This document shows, piece by piece, positions 8,581 to 17,917 of a stretch of 62,907 nucleotides of DNA. Origin of the DNA: Marinobacter persicus (GTDB lineage: Bacteria; Pseudomonadota; Gammaproteobacteria; Pseudomonadales; Oleiphilaceae); the NCBI RefSeq assembly GCF_002934325.1, contig NZ_PTIV01000025.1, positions 1 through 62,907 of the forward strand. The letters run 5' to 3'. Position numbers and translations under genes: made by a program. A model generated the notes under the pieces. That model made no database searches and was not told where the DNA came from. It was given only the letters and a program-made list of their open reading frames with translations. Numbering within the stretch: the stretch's first letter is position 1; every line of letters starts with the position of its first letter.

Positions 8581-10620
8581 GCGGATGGCCGCTTCCTTGA
8601 GTTCGGAAATCTGATCCCGCAGGCGGGCCGCCGCCTCGAAATCCAGGTCCGCCGCCGCCTTGTACATCTCGTCCTCCAGTTTCGAGATGTCCTTGAGCAG
8701 TTCCTCTGGAGAACGATGGCCGGCCTTCGCCATATACTGTTCGGCTTCTTCCGCCGCTTTCTCCCCCGGGCGTTCTGCCTTGCGGCGACCCCGGCCACTG
8801 CCACCTGGCGCCCCTTCCATGATATCCGACACTTTCTTATTCAGTGCCTGAGGCGTAATGCCGTGCTCCTCGTTATAGGCGATCTGCTTCGCCCGGCGGC
8901 GCTCGGTCTCGTCTATGGCCCGCTGCATCGAGCCGGTTACCTTGTCGCCGTACAGGATCGCCTTGCCGTTCACATTCCGGGCGGCCCGGCCAATGGTCTG
9001 GATGAACGAGCGCTCGCTGCGCAGGAAACCTTCCTTGTCGGAATCCAGGATGGCCACCAGGGACACCTCCGGCATATCCAGGCCTTCACGCAACAGGTTG
9101 ATACCCACCAGCACGTCGAACTCCCCCCGACGCAGGTCCCGGATGATCTCCACCCGTTCCACGGTGTCGATGTCCGAGTGCAGGTATCGAACCTTGATGT
9201 CGTGTTCCATCAGGAAGTCGGTCAGATCCTCCGCCATGCGCTTGGTCAGCGTGGTCACCAGCACCCGCTCCTTGACCTCCACGCGAGTGCGAATCTCGGA
9301 CAGCAGATCGTCGACCTGGGTCGATGCAGGCCGCACCTCGATTTCCGGGTCCAGCAGGCCAGTGGGCCGCACCACCTGCTCCACCACCTGGCCGGCATGC
9401 TCAGCTTCGTATTGGGCCGGAGTGGCGGAGACAAAAATCATCTGGGGCGCCATGCGCTCCCATTCTTCGAAGCGCATGGGTCGGTTATCCAGCGCCGAGG
9501 GCAGACGGAAACCGTATTCCACCAGGGTTTCCTTGCGCGACCGGTCGCCCTTGTACATGGCACCAATCTGCGGAATGGTCACGTGGGATTCGTCCACGAT
9601 CAACAAGGCATTGGGGGGCAGGTAATCGAACAGTGTCGGGGGCGCCTCGCCGGGGTTGCGCCCGGACAGGTAACGGGAGTAGTTCTCGATACCGTTGCAG
9701 TAACCCAGCTCCAGCATCATCTCGATGTCGTAGCGGGTGCGTTCTTCCAGGCGCTGGGCCTCCACCAGACGGTTGTTGTCACGCAATTGCTGCAAACGGG
9801 CGTCCAATTCCACCTTGATCTGCTCGATGGCATCCAGGACTTTTTCCCGGGGCGTGACATAGTGGGATTTCGGGTAGATGGTCACCCTCGGCACCCGGCG
9901 CAGCACCTCGCCGGTGAGCGGGTCGAAGTAGCTCAGGTTTTCCACTTCATCATCGAACAGCTCGATGCGGATGGCCTCTTTCTCCGATTCCGCCGGGAAC
10001 ACATCAATCACATCGCCCCGGACCCGGTAATTGGCCCGGTGGAATTCCATGTCGTTGCGGGTGTACTGAAGTTCCGCCAGACGGCGCAGGATGGAGCGCT
10101 GATCGATCTGGTCGCCCCGGTCCAGGTGCAGCATCATCTTCAGGTAGGATTGGGGATCACCTAGACCGTATATGGACGACACCGTGGCCACGATGATGGC
10201 GTCCGGCCGCTCCAGCAACGCCTTGGTGGCCGACAGCCGCATCTGTTCGATGTGTTCGTTAATGGACGCGTCCTTCTCGATGAAGGTGTCCGAGGCCGGC
10301 ACGTAGGCTTCCGGCTGGTAGTAGTCGTAGTAGGAGACGAAGTACTCCACCGCGTTGTCCGGGAAGAACTCCTTGAATTCACCGTACAGCTGCGCCGCCA
10401 GGGTCTTGTTATGGGCCATGATGATGGTCGGGCGCTGAACTGCCTGCACCACGTTGGCCATGGTGAAGGTCTTGCCGGACCCGGTCACCCCGAGCAGCGT
10501 CTGGTGCGCCAGACCGGATTCAATGCCATCCACCAGCCCGGCAATGGCTTTCGGCTGGTCACCGGCCGGTTCATACGGCGAGTCGACCCGGAATACCCCT
10601 TCTGATGCTTTACTGGCCAT
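8572..10620 (-). CDS. uvrB: Excinuclease ABC subunit UvrB
   Basis: Damage-verifying helicase-like subunit of nucleotide excision repair, 682 residues, full length. Seen in order: Walker A GVTGSGKT at about residues 44-51, the strand-wedging beta-hairpin [12 protein letters not shown] near 97-108, Walker [14 protein letters not shown], helicase motifs including VSATPAQYE and [13 protein letters not shown], and a C-terminal UVR motif ([18 protein letters not shown]) that binds UvrC or UvrA. It stands alone, divergent from an aminotransferase gene. No clear LexA box is visible upstream. Confidence 0.97.
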   Translation of the reverse strand: MASKASEGVFRVDSPYEPAGDQPKAIAGLVDGIESGLAHQTLLGVTGSGKTFTMANVVQAVQRPTIIMAHNKTLAAQLYGEFKEFFPDNAVEYFVSYYDYYQPEAYVPASDTFIEKDASINEHIEQMRLSATKALLERPDAIIVATVSSIYGLGDPQSYLKMMLHLDRGDQIDQRSILRRLAELQYTRNDMEFHRANYRVRGDVIDVFPAESEKEAIRIELFDDEVENLSYFDPLTGEVLRRVPRVTIYPKSHYVTPREKVLDAIEQIKVELDARLQQLRDNNRLVEAQRLEERTRYDIEMMLELGYCNGIENYSRYLSGRNPGEAPPTLFDYLPPNALLIVDESHVTIPQIGAMYKGDRSRKETLVEYGFRLPSALDNRPMRFEEWERMAPQMIFVSATPAQYEAEHAGQVVEQVVRPTGLLDPEIEVRPASTQVDDLLSEIRTRVEVKERVLVTTLTKRMAEDLTDFLMEHDIKVRYLHSDIDTVERVEIIRDLRRGEFDVLVGINLLREGLDMPEVSLVAILDSDKEGFLRSERSFIQTIGRAARNVNGKAILYGDKVTGSMQRAIDETERRRAKQIAYNEEHGITPQALNKKVSDIMEGAPGGSGRGRRKAERPGEKAAEEAEQYMAKAGHRSPEELLKDISKLEDEMYKAAADLDFEAAARLRDQISELKEAAIRTG

Positions 10621-10807
10621 AACTGGCGATTAACCTCCGCAAAACGGTAATACCCTATCGGACACTACTGACAAGAAATTTAGTGTTCAGGCCGCTTCAT
10701 GGTACCATCATTGTGATCGACGGCTGGGTGAACAAACAGCCATAACAACCTGGCTCCTGCCCCGGCCGATCGCAGCCTAACAAGACGCAGCTTTAAGGAG
10801 CTCAAGT

Positions 10808-11992
10808 TTGGACCTTCAACTTTCCAGCCGTGTGCAGGCTATCAAGCCTTCTCCCACCCTCGCAGTCACCAACAAAGCGGCAGAACTTCGTGCCGCTGGC
10901 CAGGACATCATTGGCCTGGGCGCTGGCGAGCCCGACTTCGACACCCCCGATCACATCAAACAGGCAGCCATTGAGGCCATCAACAGCGGTCAAACCAAAT
11001 ACACCGCCGTGGATGGTACGCCGGCCCTGAAGAAAGCGATTATTGCGAAGTTCAAACGGGACAACGGCCTGGAATACGAAGCGAACCAGATACTGGTTAG
11101 CAGTGGTGGCAAACAGAGCTTTTTCAACCTGGCATTGGCCACACTGAACCCGGGCGACGAAGCCATCATTCCGGCGCCCTACTGGGTCTCCTACCCGGAC
11201 ATGGTGAAAGTCGCCGAAGGCAAGCCGGTGATCATCGAAACCTCCGTGGACACCCGCTTCAAGATCACCCCGGAGCAGCTGGAAAACGCCATTACCGAGC
11301 GTACCCGCCTGTTCGTGATCAACAGCCCGTCCAACCCCAGCGGCATGGCCTATTCCCTTGAGGAAATGCAGGCCATCGGCGAAGTGCTGAAAAAGCACCC
11401 GGACATCATGATCGCCACCGACGACATGTACGAGCCGATTCTGTGGACCGGCAAGCCGTTCGCCAACATCGTCAACGCCTGCCCGGAGCTGTATGACCGC
11501 ACGTTCGTACTGAACGGCGTGTCCAAGGCCTATTCCATGACCGGCTGGCGCATCGGCTATGCCGCGGGCCCGGCCAAGATCATCGGTGCCATGAAGAAGA
11601 TCCAGTCCCAGAGCACCTCCAACCCCTGCTCCATCTCCCAGGCCGCAGCCACTGCCGCCCTGGACGGTGACCAGGCGTGCGTGGGTGAGATGGTCAAAGC
11701 CTTCAAGGAACGCCACGACTGGCTGGTGGATGCCCTGAACAAACTGCCGGGCGTGGAATGCCCGCATGGCGACGGCACTTTCTATGTGTTCCCGAGCTTC
11801 CAGGGCGCCATCGACGCTACTGAAGGCGTGAGCACTGACGTGGAATTCGCCGAGAAGCTGCTGACCGACGCTGGCGTTGCCCTGGTTCCAGGCTCTGCGT
11901 TTGGCACTCCGGGTCACATGCGTTTGAGCTTTGCCACCAGCATGGAAAACCTGGAAAAAGCCATCGAGCGTTTGCAGAAGGCCCTGGGTTAA
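10808..11992 (+). CDS. Aspartate-type aminotransferase, class I, PLP-dependent
   Basis: Transfers amino groups between aspartate (or a similar amino acid) and 2-oxoglutarate; 394 residues. It resembles the Ib subgroup of aspartate aminotransferases. The PLP lysine is Lys240 in NGVSKAYSMTGWRIGY; NSPSNPSG and the C-terminal arginine motif HMRLSFATS bind cofactor and substrate carboxylate. The start codon is TTG: AAGGAG lies six bases before TTG 10808, and the protein begins exactly where the family does (DLQLSSRVQAIKPSPT). It is followed closely by the promoter of tRNA-Asn. It could also act on aromatic substrates or prephenate, so I give no gene symbol. Confidence 0.92.
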   Translation: MDLQLSSRVQAIKPSPTLAVTNKAAELRAAGQDIIGLGAGEPDFDTPDHIKQAAIEAINSGQTKYTAVDGTPALKKAIIAKFKRDNGLEYEANQILVSSGGKQSFFNLALATLNPGDEAIIPAPYWVSYPDMVKVAEGKPVIIETSVDTRFKITPEQLENAITERTRLFVINSPSNPSGMAYSLEEMQAIGEVLKKHPDIMIATDDMYEPILWTGKPFANIVNACPELYDRTFVLNGVSKAYSMTGWRIGYAAGPAKIIGAMKKIQSQSTSNPCSISQAAATAALDGDQACVGEMVKAFKERHDWLVDALNKLPGVECPHGDGTFYVFPSFQGAIDATEGVSTDVEFAEKLLTDAGVALVPGSAFGTPGHMRLSFATSMENLEKAIERLQKALG

Positions 11993-12010
11993 AAAGTTTT
12001 TGTCGGAGGG

Positions 12011-12039
12011 TTGACGAGGCCGGTAAAGGTACTTAATAT
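12011..12039 (+). promoter_or_regulatory. Promoter of tRNA-Asn
   Basis: TTGACG (12011-12016), a 17-base spacer, then TAATAT (12034-12039) fit sigma-70 well. A GC-rich discriminator (CGCGCC) follows, as in stable-RNA promoters under ppGpp control. The tRNA begins about 25 bases downstream. Confidence 0.75.
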
Positions 12040-12063
12040 ACGCGCCTCGTCACACGACGATGT

Positions 12064-12139
12064 TCCCCGATAGCTCAGTTGGTAGAGCAACGGACTGTTA
12101 ATCCGTTTGTCGCTGGTTCGAGCCCAGCTCGGGGAGCCA
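12064..12139 (+). tRNA. tRNA-Asn (GTT)
   Basis: A 76-base cloverleaf: acceptor stem TCCCCGA/TCGGGGA, D-arm TAGCTCAGTTGGTAGAGCA, anticodon stem ACGGA/TCCGT with loop CTGTTAA (anticodon GTT at 12097-12099), T-arm with GGTTCGAGCC, discriminator G and encoded CCA. It is monocistronic, between its own promoter and terminator. Confidence 0.98.
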
Positions 12140-12147
12140 CTATTTCG

Positions 12148-12183
12148 AAAGCCCGCTAGTTCTCTGAATTAGCGGGCTTTTTT
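12148..12183 (+). terminator. Terminator of tRNA-Asn
   Basis: AAAGCCCGCTA (12148-12158) pairs perfectly with TAGCGGGCTTT (12170-12180), followed by further T residues to 12183. This is a classical intrinsic terminator nine bases after the tRNA. Confidence 0.9.
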
Positions 12184-12237
12184 CGTTTTGGCCCATTGCA
12201 CGTTAGCTTGGGCCCTAGCCTGGTAGTTGGGGTGGGT

Positions 12238-12347
12238 GGCGAGATGGGGAAGGCCTTTCCGAAAACCGCTACGAGCACATCCATGTGCGCTTCTCTCAGG
12301 CCATCCATGGCCTTCGAAATTTTCGGAAAGGCCTTCCCCATCTCGCC
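12238..12347 (+). repeat. Cloverleaf palindromic repeat, copy A
   Basis: A 110-base element. The outer arms, 12238-12265 and 12320-12347, are perfect 28-base inverted repeats. Inside sit two small perfect hairpins with CC loops: GCACAT-CC-ATGTGC and GGCCAT-CC-ATGGCC. The whole would fold as a long stem with two side hairpins, in RNA or as a DNA cruciform. It shares the blocks CCGCTAC, AGCACATCC, TGTGCGCTT, GGCCATCC, AAATTTT and GGAAAGG with copy B, in opposite orientation. The short reading frames that cross it on both strands are artefacts of the symmetry. Confidence 0.9.
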
Positions 12348-12535
12348 GCTCTTACCACTGGAATATCGCCACAAATAAATAAACGGCTTTCCCAACCCCT
12401 CCGATTCACCAATCACAAAAGATATTTGACCTAGAACGCTAACAGAGCTCCCGGTCGCTCAAATTCTCACTGACCAACACCAAAATAGTAGCCGCAATTG
12501 CATCCGGAGATATTACAGAGGTCCGAAAGGCACGG

Positions 12536-12629
12536 CGGGACACCCTTTCCAAAAATTTTGAGGGCCAAGGATGGCCCGAAATAAGCGCACAGGGATGTGC
12601 TTGTAGCGGTTTTTGGAAAGGGTGTCCCG
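12536..12629 (-). repeat. Cloverleaf palindromic repeat, copy B
   Basis: A 94-base element of the same family as copy A, inverted relative to it. The outer arms 12536-12555 and 12610-12629 are perfect 20-base inverted repeats (CGGGACACCC then TTTCCAAAAA). The inner hairpins are GGGCCA-AGGA-TGGCCC and GCACA-GGGA-TGTGC. The outer stem differs from copy A in sequence yet is self-complementary in both, so base changes have been compensated. It lies 70 bases past the end of pyrF and might also stop that transcript. The 188 bases between the copies hold nothing else that I recognise. Confidence 0.9.
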
Positions 12630-12698
12630 TCGGGCCGTCTCCCGCGCAGCCCCAAAGGCTGGGACACCCCCGAAACCAGCGGGCGGACACAACCGAAG

Positions 12699-13409
12699 TC
12701 AGACCGAAATCACCTCAGCATGAATGGCTTCCAGGGCAGCCAGAGGGTCAGGTGCCTGGGTAATGGGGCGGCCGATGACGAGGTAGTCGGAACCGGCGTT
12801 GAGGGCATCGGTGGGAGTCATGATGCGCTGCTGGTCGCCTTTGTCGGCGGTCAGCGGGCGAATGCCCGGGGTGATCAGCTGGAATTCCGCGCCCTGCTCT
12901 TTCTTCAGGCGTGGCGCTTCCTGGGCCGAGCAGACGACACCGTCCAGGCCGCAGTTACGGGTCAGCGTGGCCAGGCGGGACACCTGGGCTTCAGGGGAGT
13001 TAGGGATGCCAATACCTGCCAGGTCTTCGGCTGTCATGCTGGTGAGCACCGTGACGGCAATCAACAACGGCTTGTCCTTGCCGAAAGGCTCCAGGCGTTC
13101 GCGGCAGGCGGTCATCATCTTCTCGCCGCCGGAGGCGTGGACGTTCACCATCCACACGCCCAGGTCTGCCGCCGCAGCCACCGCCGCCGACGTGGTGTTG
13201 GGAATGTCATGGAATTTCAGGTCCAGGAACACCTCAAAGCCCCTGCCCTGCAGTGCTTCCACCAACTGTGGGCCGGAGCGAGTGAACAGCTCCTTGCCCA
13301 CTTTCAGGCGACACTTTTTCGGGTCCAACTGATCAACCAGGGCCAGCGCCGGGTCTTGGGACGGGAAATCCAGGGCAACAATGATCTTCGGGTCGTGGGG
13401 CGTTTGCAC
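12699..13409 (-). CDS. pyrF: Orotidine 5'-phosphate decarboxylase
   Basis: Last step of UMP synthesis: decarboxylates OMP. The 236-residue length is normal. The catalytic D-K-x-x-D array is [13 protein letters not shown] (Asp63, Lys65, Asp68). The phosphate-binding end is LITPGIRP and [10 protein letters not shown]. It lies 43 bases downstream of lapB on the same strand, an arrangement shared with E. coli and relatives, and is the last gene of the long minus-strand block. The palindromic repeats follow it. Confidence 0.97.
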   Translation of the reverse strand: MQTPHDPKIIVALDFPSQDPALALVDQLDPKKCRLKVGKELFTRSGPQLVEALQGRGFEVFLDLKFHDIPNTTSAAVAAAADLGVWMVNVHASGGEKMMTACRERLEPFGKDKPLLIAVTVLTSMTAEDLAGIGIPNSPEAQVSRLATLTRNCGLDGVVCSAQEAPRLKKEQGAEFQLITPGIRPLTADKGDQQRIMTPTDALNAGSDYLVIGRPITQAPDPLAALEAIHAEVISV

Positions 13410-13452
13410 GTTTTACAGTCCAGGTATCAGGTTCGACATTCGGGTTCAGGGA

Positions 13453-14619
13453 TTATTCTGCTTCTACGCCCTGGATCGGGCGTATCGTTTCCCATTGTTT
13501 GCAACTGGGACACAGCCAGTGCAGCTGCTGGCCGGAAAAGCCGCAACTCACACACTGGTAGATCGGGCGGTTAGCCAGCAAAAGATGGCCGATCCGGCTG
13601 ATCAGGCGGCCTTCGTCGGAGGCCATACCCTTCTCATAACCAGCCATCTCCACCAATCTTAACAGGCCGCGCACCGAAGGGTGACTTTCGAGTTCTTCAC
13701 GCAGCAACTCGATAGCAGCTACCCGCCCGGAAGAGCGCTCCACGCATTCCACCAGAGCCAGCAGCAGACTGGTGCTGGGGTGTTGCTGATACAGCTTGCG
13801 CAGCTTTTTCGCCAGCCGACCCACGTTGCCGTGTTCGCGTTCCAGTTTCATCAACCGGTCCACCGCTTCCGGGCCAAACTCGGGGTTCTGGTCGAAGGCT
13901 TTCAGGCACTGATTTCCGGCATCTCGAAAGTTGCCTTGGCGAAGCTGTAGCTTGGAGAGAATAAACGTCGCGCGCACGCACTCGCGGTCGTAGTTCAGCG
14001 CCTCTTTAGCCAACTTCTGGGCCGCCCAGCGGTCATCGCGGGCCAGCGCTTCCTCGGAAAGCTCGCACGTAAGGTAGGCCAGCGTCTTGGTCATGGCCGG
14101 GTCGGCTTCATTGCGAGCCAGGGTACGTGCAATATTGGCAGCGTTCTCCCATTCTTTTTCCTGCTGATAGAGCTCGATCAGGGTACGCGAGGCTTTTTGC
14201 CCATATTCGCGGTCCCCCATCAACTGGTGCAGCAACGCTTCGGCCCGGTCCAGCAGGCCGGCCTTCAGGTAGTCGCTGGCAAGCTCAAACGTTACCTGCG
14301 GTTGATAACGGGCGGGCAGTTCAGGACGGGCCAGCAGGTTTTGGTGAATCAGGATGGCACGATCACTCTCGCCCTTGTCGCGAAAATGAGTGCCAATAGA
14401 AAGGTGGAGATTGACGGTATCGCGGTTAACCGCCAGGGATTGCACAAAATTCTCGACCGCTTGGTCGGAGTAATTAGTAAACAGGAATTGCAGACGGTCT
14501 CGAACGGAGTCCTCGTCAGAAATGACCTCCTCCGACCGGCCGCGGCGGCCATAGCGACCTACCGCCCAGCCCACGGCAACGGCTGCCGTTACCAGCAACC
14601 ATTTCCAGATCATATCCAT
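13453..14619 (-). CDS. lapB: LPS assembly protein LapB (YciM)
   Basis: Inner-membrane adaptor that balances lipopolysaccharide and phospholipid synthesis by presenting LpxC to the protease FtsH. One N-terminal membrane anchor (IWKWLLVTAAVAVGWAVGRY) is followed by TPR-like helical repeats over about residues 45-335 and a rubredoxin-like zinc knuckle at the end (CVSCGF, then CPSCKQW). It has 388 residues from ATG 14619. That start overlaps the lapA stop by one base (TGATG), implying translational coupling; a TTG one codon upstream is the alternative. A second FtsH is encoded about 15 kb away. Confidence 0.94.
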   Translation of the reverse strand: MDMIWKWLLVTAAVAVGWAVGRYGRRGRSEEVISDEDSVRDRLQFLFTNYSDQAVENFVQSLAVNRDTVNLHLSIGTHFRDKGESDRAILIHQNLLARPELPARYQPQVTFELASDYLKAGLLDRAEALLHQLMGDREYGQKASRTLIELYQQEKEWENAANIARTLARNEADPAMTKTLAYLTCELSEEALARDDRWAAQKLAKEALNYDRECVRATFILSKLQLRQGNFRDAGNQCLKAFDQNPEFGPEAVDRLMKLEREHGNVGRLAKKLRKLYQQHPSTSLLLALVECVERSSGRVAAIELLREELESHPSVRGLLRLVEMAGYEKGMASDEGRLISRIGHLLLANRPIYQCVSCGFSGQQLHWLCPSCKQWETIRPIQGVEAE

Positions 14620-14921
14620 CAAAGCGTCCGGTCGTTTTCAGCCTTGGCTTTTTCCAACGCTTTCTCAGTGCGCTCTAGCCGTTTCTTGAGGGTGCGACGA
14701 CTCACTGATGTACGGAAGGTTGCCAGCAAAGCCAGCAACAGACCGACAAGCGCACCGATCACAAACGCCATAACCACCCAGACGGCAACCCCCTGGGGCT
14801 GCGTTTGAAACAGCAGGAAATTGAGGGAGATTTCTTCCTGATTGTTGAGGGAAAACACCAACGCCAGAAGTATCAGGACCAGAACCAGGACGGTGATAAG
14901 GATCTTCTGCAATCCTGCCAT
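14619..14921 (-). CDS. lapA: LPS assembly protein LapA (DUF1049)
   Basis: A 100-residue inner-membrane partner of LapB. Two hydrophobic segments (ILITVLVLVLILLALVFSL and VAVWVVMAFVIGALVGLLLA) flank the family stretch SLNNQEEISLNFLLF. A charged C-terminal coiled-coil-like tail follows (LKKRLERTEKALEKAKAEN). It ends overlapping lapB by one base and starts 67 bases after ihfB, so the ihfB-lapA-lapB-pyrF order of other gammaproteobacteria is kept. Confidence 0.93.
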   Translation of the reverse strand: MAGLQKILITVLVLVLILLALVFSLNNQEEISLNFLLFQTQPQGVAVWVVMAFVIGALVGLLLALLATFRTSVSRRTLKKRLERTEKALEKAKAENDRTL

Positions 14922-14988
14922 GTCTTACAACGCTCCAGACGGGCAAACAAGCCCATTAAACCAGTGTTTCTGAATAGGCTAAAGCCTC

Positions 14989-15285
14989 TCAGAAACCCTT
15001 CTTCATGCTGTCGTTTACCTGCTCCCTCAGCTCCTTGCCGGGCTTGAAATGAGGTACGTACTTGGCAGGCAACTGCACGGCTTCGCCGGTTTTCGGGTTA
15101 CGGCCGACACGGGCTTCCCGATGATGCAGGGAGAAACTGCCAAATCCCCGGATTTCAATGCGTTGGCCGTCCGCCAGGGACTGGGACATATGTTCGATGA
15201 TACTTTTGACCGAAAGCTCAACATCCTTCACAGACAGCTGGGTCTGCTTCGAGGCAATCAGTTCAACCAGTTCGGACTTCGTCAT
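14989..15285 (-). CDS. ihfB: Integration host factor subunit beta
   Basis: Beta subunit of the DNA-bending heterodimer IHF, 98 residues. It opens [14 protein letters not shown] and carries the arm motif [19 protein letters not shown] with the intercalating-proline region [11 protein letters not shown] 15285 is chosen from homology and a GGGAAG site; the frame is open further upstream without family resemblance. It is separated from rpsA by a strong terminator, so it probably also has its own promoter in the 45-85 bases upstream. IHF commonly assists sigma-54 promoters such as the one before amtB here. Confidence 0.96.
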   Translation of the reverse strand: MTKSELVELIASKQTQLSVKDVELSVKSIIEHMSQSLADGQRIEIRGFGSFSLHHREARVGRNPKTGEAVQLPAKYVPHFKPGKELREQVNDSMKKGF

Positions 15286-15370
15286 GAGGTGCTTCCCTCT
15301 GTCGTTATTATTCAGCCGTCGTTTACCGGATACTAATGCCTCTAGTTTAGCCAAACCAGAAAAAAACACA

Positions 15371-15400
15371 AAAAAAACGGGCTCTTAGAGCCCGTTTTTT
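15371..15400 (-). terminator. Terminator after rpsA
   Basis: ACGGGCTC/GAGCCCGT (15377-15384 and 15388-15395) with a TTA loop, flanked by A7 on the left and T6 on the right. It is symmetric, so it can stop both directions. On the minus strand it lies just downstream of the rpsA stop. Confidence 0.9.
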
Positions 15401-15415
15401 GATCCCGATCGACTT

Positions 15416-17107
15416 TTAGTCGTTATCGGAATTCTGCTGCTGCATCTGTTCCTTGATCAGGTCACCAATGGTGGTGGCACCAGAGGTTTCAGCAGCTTTG
15501 GCGCGAACACTGTCCAGCGCCTGCTTGTCGTCTTCAACGTCCTTCGACTTGATGGACAGGTTGATAACGCGGTTCTTGCGATCGATGCTGATGATCTTCG
15601 CTTCAACTTCTTCGCCTTCCTTCAACGCGTTACGTGCGTCTTCAACACGGTCACGGCTGATTTCAGAGGCTTTCAGTACCGCTTCAACCTCGTCGTTCAG
15701 GGCAACAGTAGCGCTCTTGGCGTCAACTGCAGATACGGTGCCCTTAACGATGGAGCCCTTGTCGTTCAGCTGTACAAACTCGGCGAACGGATCGCTTTCC
15801 AGCTGCTTGATGCCCAGGGAGATACGCTCACGCTCGGGATCAACAGACAGGATAACGGTTTCAACTTCGTCGCCCTTCTTGTACTCACGTACGGCTTCTT
15901 CGCCAGTCTCGTTCCAGCTGATGTCGGACAGGTGAACCAGGCCGTCGATGCCGCCGTCCAGACCAATGAAGATACCGAAGTCAGTGATGGACTTGATCTT
16001 GCCAGTGATGCGGTCGCCCTTGTTGAAGTTCGTGGAGAACTCTTCCCACGGGTTGGCGATGCACTGCTTGATGCCCAGGGAGATACGACGACGCTCTTCG
16101 TCGATGTCCAGGATCATCACTTCAACTTCGTCACCTACCTGAACAACCTTGGACGGATGGATGTTCTTGTTGGTCCAGTCCATTTCGGACACGTGTACCA
16201 GACCTTCAACACCCTCTTCCAGCTCGGCAAAGCAGCCGTAGTCGGTCAGGTTGGTTACGCGTGCGGTAACACGGGTACCTTCCGGGTAACGACCCTTGAT
16301 ATCTACCCACGGATCTTCGCCCAGCTGCTTCAGACCCAGGGATACGCGGTTGCGCTCGCGATCAAACTTCAGCACCTTAACGTTGATTTCGTCACCAACG
16401 TTCACGATTTCGCTCGGATGCTTGATGCGCTTCCAGGCCATATCGGTGATGTGCAGCAGGCCGTCAACACCACCCAGATCTACGAACGCGCCGTAGTCGG
16501 TCAGGTTCTTGACGATACCCTTGATTTCCAGACCTTCGGTCAGGGTTTCCAGCAGAGCTTCACGCTGCTCGCTGTTCTCGGCTTCCAGAACGGCACGACG
16601 GGAAACAACCACGTTGTTGCGCTTCTGGTCCAGCTTGATAACCTTGAATTCCAGTTCTTTGTTCTCCAGGTGCGCAGTGTCGCGAACCGGACGAACGTCT
16701 ACCAGGGAACCCGGCAGGAAGGCGCGGATGCCAGACAGGTCGACAGTGAAACCGCCCTTGACCTTGCCATTGATCACGCCCTTGACAACTTCTTCTGCCT
16801 CGAAGGACTTTTCCAGTACTTTCCACGCTTCGGCACGCTTGGCCTTCTCGCGGGACAGACGGGTTGCACCGAAGCCGTCTTCAACAGCATCGAGAGCCAC
16901 ATCGACAACATCGCCGACAGCTACTTCCAACTCGCCTTTTTCGTTAAGGAACTGGGAGGCGGGGATAACGCCCTCGGACTTCAGTCCGGCGTTAACGGTG
17001 ACCCAGTCGTTGTCGACGTCAACTACGGTTCCCTGAACAATGGAACCCGGTTGCATGTCAATTTCTTTTAGGCTTTCTTCAAAAAGATCCGCAAAGCTCT
17101 CGCTCAT
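15416..17107 (-). CDS. rpsA: 30S ribosomal protein S1
   Basis: mRNA-binding ribosomal protein needed for initiation on structured messages; 563 residues with six S1 (OB-fold) repeats. The four C-terminal ones are easily seen, with repeated cores such as [35 protein letters not shown] and [11 protein letters not shown]. The N-terminal [15 protein letters not shown] binds protein S2. It lies 129 bases downstream of cmk as in E. coli. S1 normally represses its own mRNA; I could not draw the leader fold with confidence. Confidence 0.98.
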   Translation of the reverse strand: MSESFADLFEESLKEIDMQPGSIVQGTVVDVDNDWVTVNAGLKSEGVIPASQFLNEKGELEVAVGDVVDVALDAVEDGFGATRLSREKAKRAEAWKVLEKSFEAEEVVKGVINGKVKGGFTVDLSGIRAFLPGSLVDVRPVRDTAHLENKELEFKVIKLDQKRNNVVVSRRAVLEAENSEQREALLETLTEGLEIKGIVKNLTDYGAFVDLGGVDGLLHITDMAWKRIKHPSEIVNVGDEINVKVLKFDRERNRVSLGLKQLGEDPWVDIKGRYPEGTRVTARVTNLTDYGCFAELEEGVEGLVHVSEMDWTNKNIHPSKVVQVGDEVEVMILDIDEERRRISLGIKQCIANPWEEFSTNFNKGDRITGKIKSITDFGIFIGLDGGIDGLVHLSDISWNETGEEAVREYKKGDEVETVILSVDPERERISLGIKQLESDPFAEFVQLNDKGSIVKGTVSAVDAKSATVALNDEVEAVLKASEISRDRVEDARNALKEGEEVEAKIISIDRKNRVINLSIKSKDVEDDKQALDSVRAKAAETSGATTIGDLIKEQMQQQNSDND

Positions 17108-17236
17108 TATGTGTCCTATGTGATCAACGCAAGTGTACTCCGTGTCGCCAGCAACACGGTCTGTTAACGATGCCCGGAGTCAGCCTCAGGCTGGCAAATA
17201 GCGCTGCTCCGAACGTCTAACGACAAAAAGGTGCAG

Positions 17237-17917
17237 TCAGGCCTGACCCGCAACGGCCATACACCTGTCAAACACCTCTTTTATACTCAAACCTGTTGAA
17301 TCAATGACTTGCGCATCATCCGCAGGCTTGAGAGGGGCCGCGGCGCGGTTCATGTCCCGCTCGTCCCGTGCCCGAATCTCGTCTAAAAGATCCTGCATAG
17401 TAACATCGGCACCAGCGTCCTTCAACTGGTTAAAACGTCGCCGGGCACGTTCTTCGGCACTGGCCGTCAGGAAGATTTTGACCGGTGCCTCCGGGAACAC
17501 CACGGTACCCATGTCCCGGCCATCCGCCACAAGACCAGGTGATTTCTGGAAATCCCGCTGGCGCTGAAGCAGCGCATCCCGAACCGGCTGCATGACTGCC
17601 ACGAGAGATGCATTATTACCGCAACTCTCGGTACGGATTTCCCGGGTCACATCGGCACCATCCAACAACACTCGAACGGGCTCGCCCTCAACGCCGGGCT
17701 CAAAGGCAACGTCCAGTGACGCTGCCACTGCTACCAGACCCGCTTCGTCGTCCAGCGACACACCCTTGCGGGTGGCCGCCAGCGCGGTCAATCGATACAG
17801 CGCCCCGCTATCCAGCAGGTGCCACCCCAACTCACGGGCAAGCATCTGGGTAATGGTGCCCTTGCCCGCGCCGCCGGGACCGTCAACGGCGATTACAGGT
17901 ACGGTAAGCTCACTCAT
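17237..17917 (-). CDS. cmk: Cytidylate kinase
   Basis: Phosphorylates CMP and dCMP. It has 226 residues. The P-loop is GPGGAGKGT at the N terminus; [22 protein letters not shown] and the arginine lid [13 protein letters not shown] follow. Its start overlaps the stop of the TyrA-AroA gene by four bases (ATGA), indicating coupling. It sits upstream of rpsA, the usual cmk-rpsA pair. Confidence 0.97.
   Translation of the reverse strand: MSELTVPVIAVDGPGGAGKGTITQMLARELGWHLLDSGALYRLTALAATRKGVSLDDEAGLVAVAASLDVAFEPGVEGEPVRVLLDGADVTREIRTESCGNNASLVAVMQPVRDALLQRQRDFQKSPGLVADGRDMGTVVFPEAPVKIFLTASAEERARRRFNQLKDAGADVTMQDLLDEIRARDERDMNRAAAPLKPADDAQVIDSTGLSIKEVFDRCMAVAGQA

Noticed and set aside
8716..10164. 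482-codon frame on the plus strand
   Set aside because: Antisense to uvrB, without recognisable domains.
10662..10686. Inverted repeat ACACTA-N13-TAGTGT upstream of uvrB, considered as a LexA box
   Set aside because: LexA sites in gammaproteobacteria read CTGT-N8-ACAG; neither the half-sites nor the spacing fit, so I do not claim SOS control.
10802..11917. 371-codon frame on the minus strand
   Set aside because: Antisense shadow of the aminotransferase gene; no family motifs and no ribosome site.
12156..12416. Short frames on both strands (also 12196-12378 and 12439-12690) with similar peptides
   Set aside because: They are produced by the palindromic repeats; the similarity of the peptides comes from the inverted repeat, not from homologous genes.
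12238..12629. The two repeats as a CRISPR array or as a simple terminator pair
   Set aside because: Only two copies, inverted to each other, with a long stem and inner hairpins rather than short direct repeats and equal spacers; copy A also comes after an already complete tRNA terminator.
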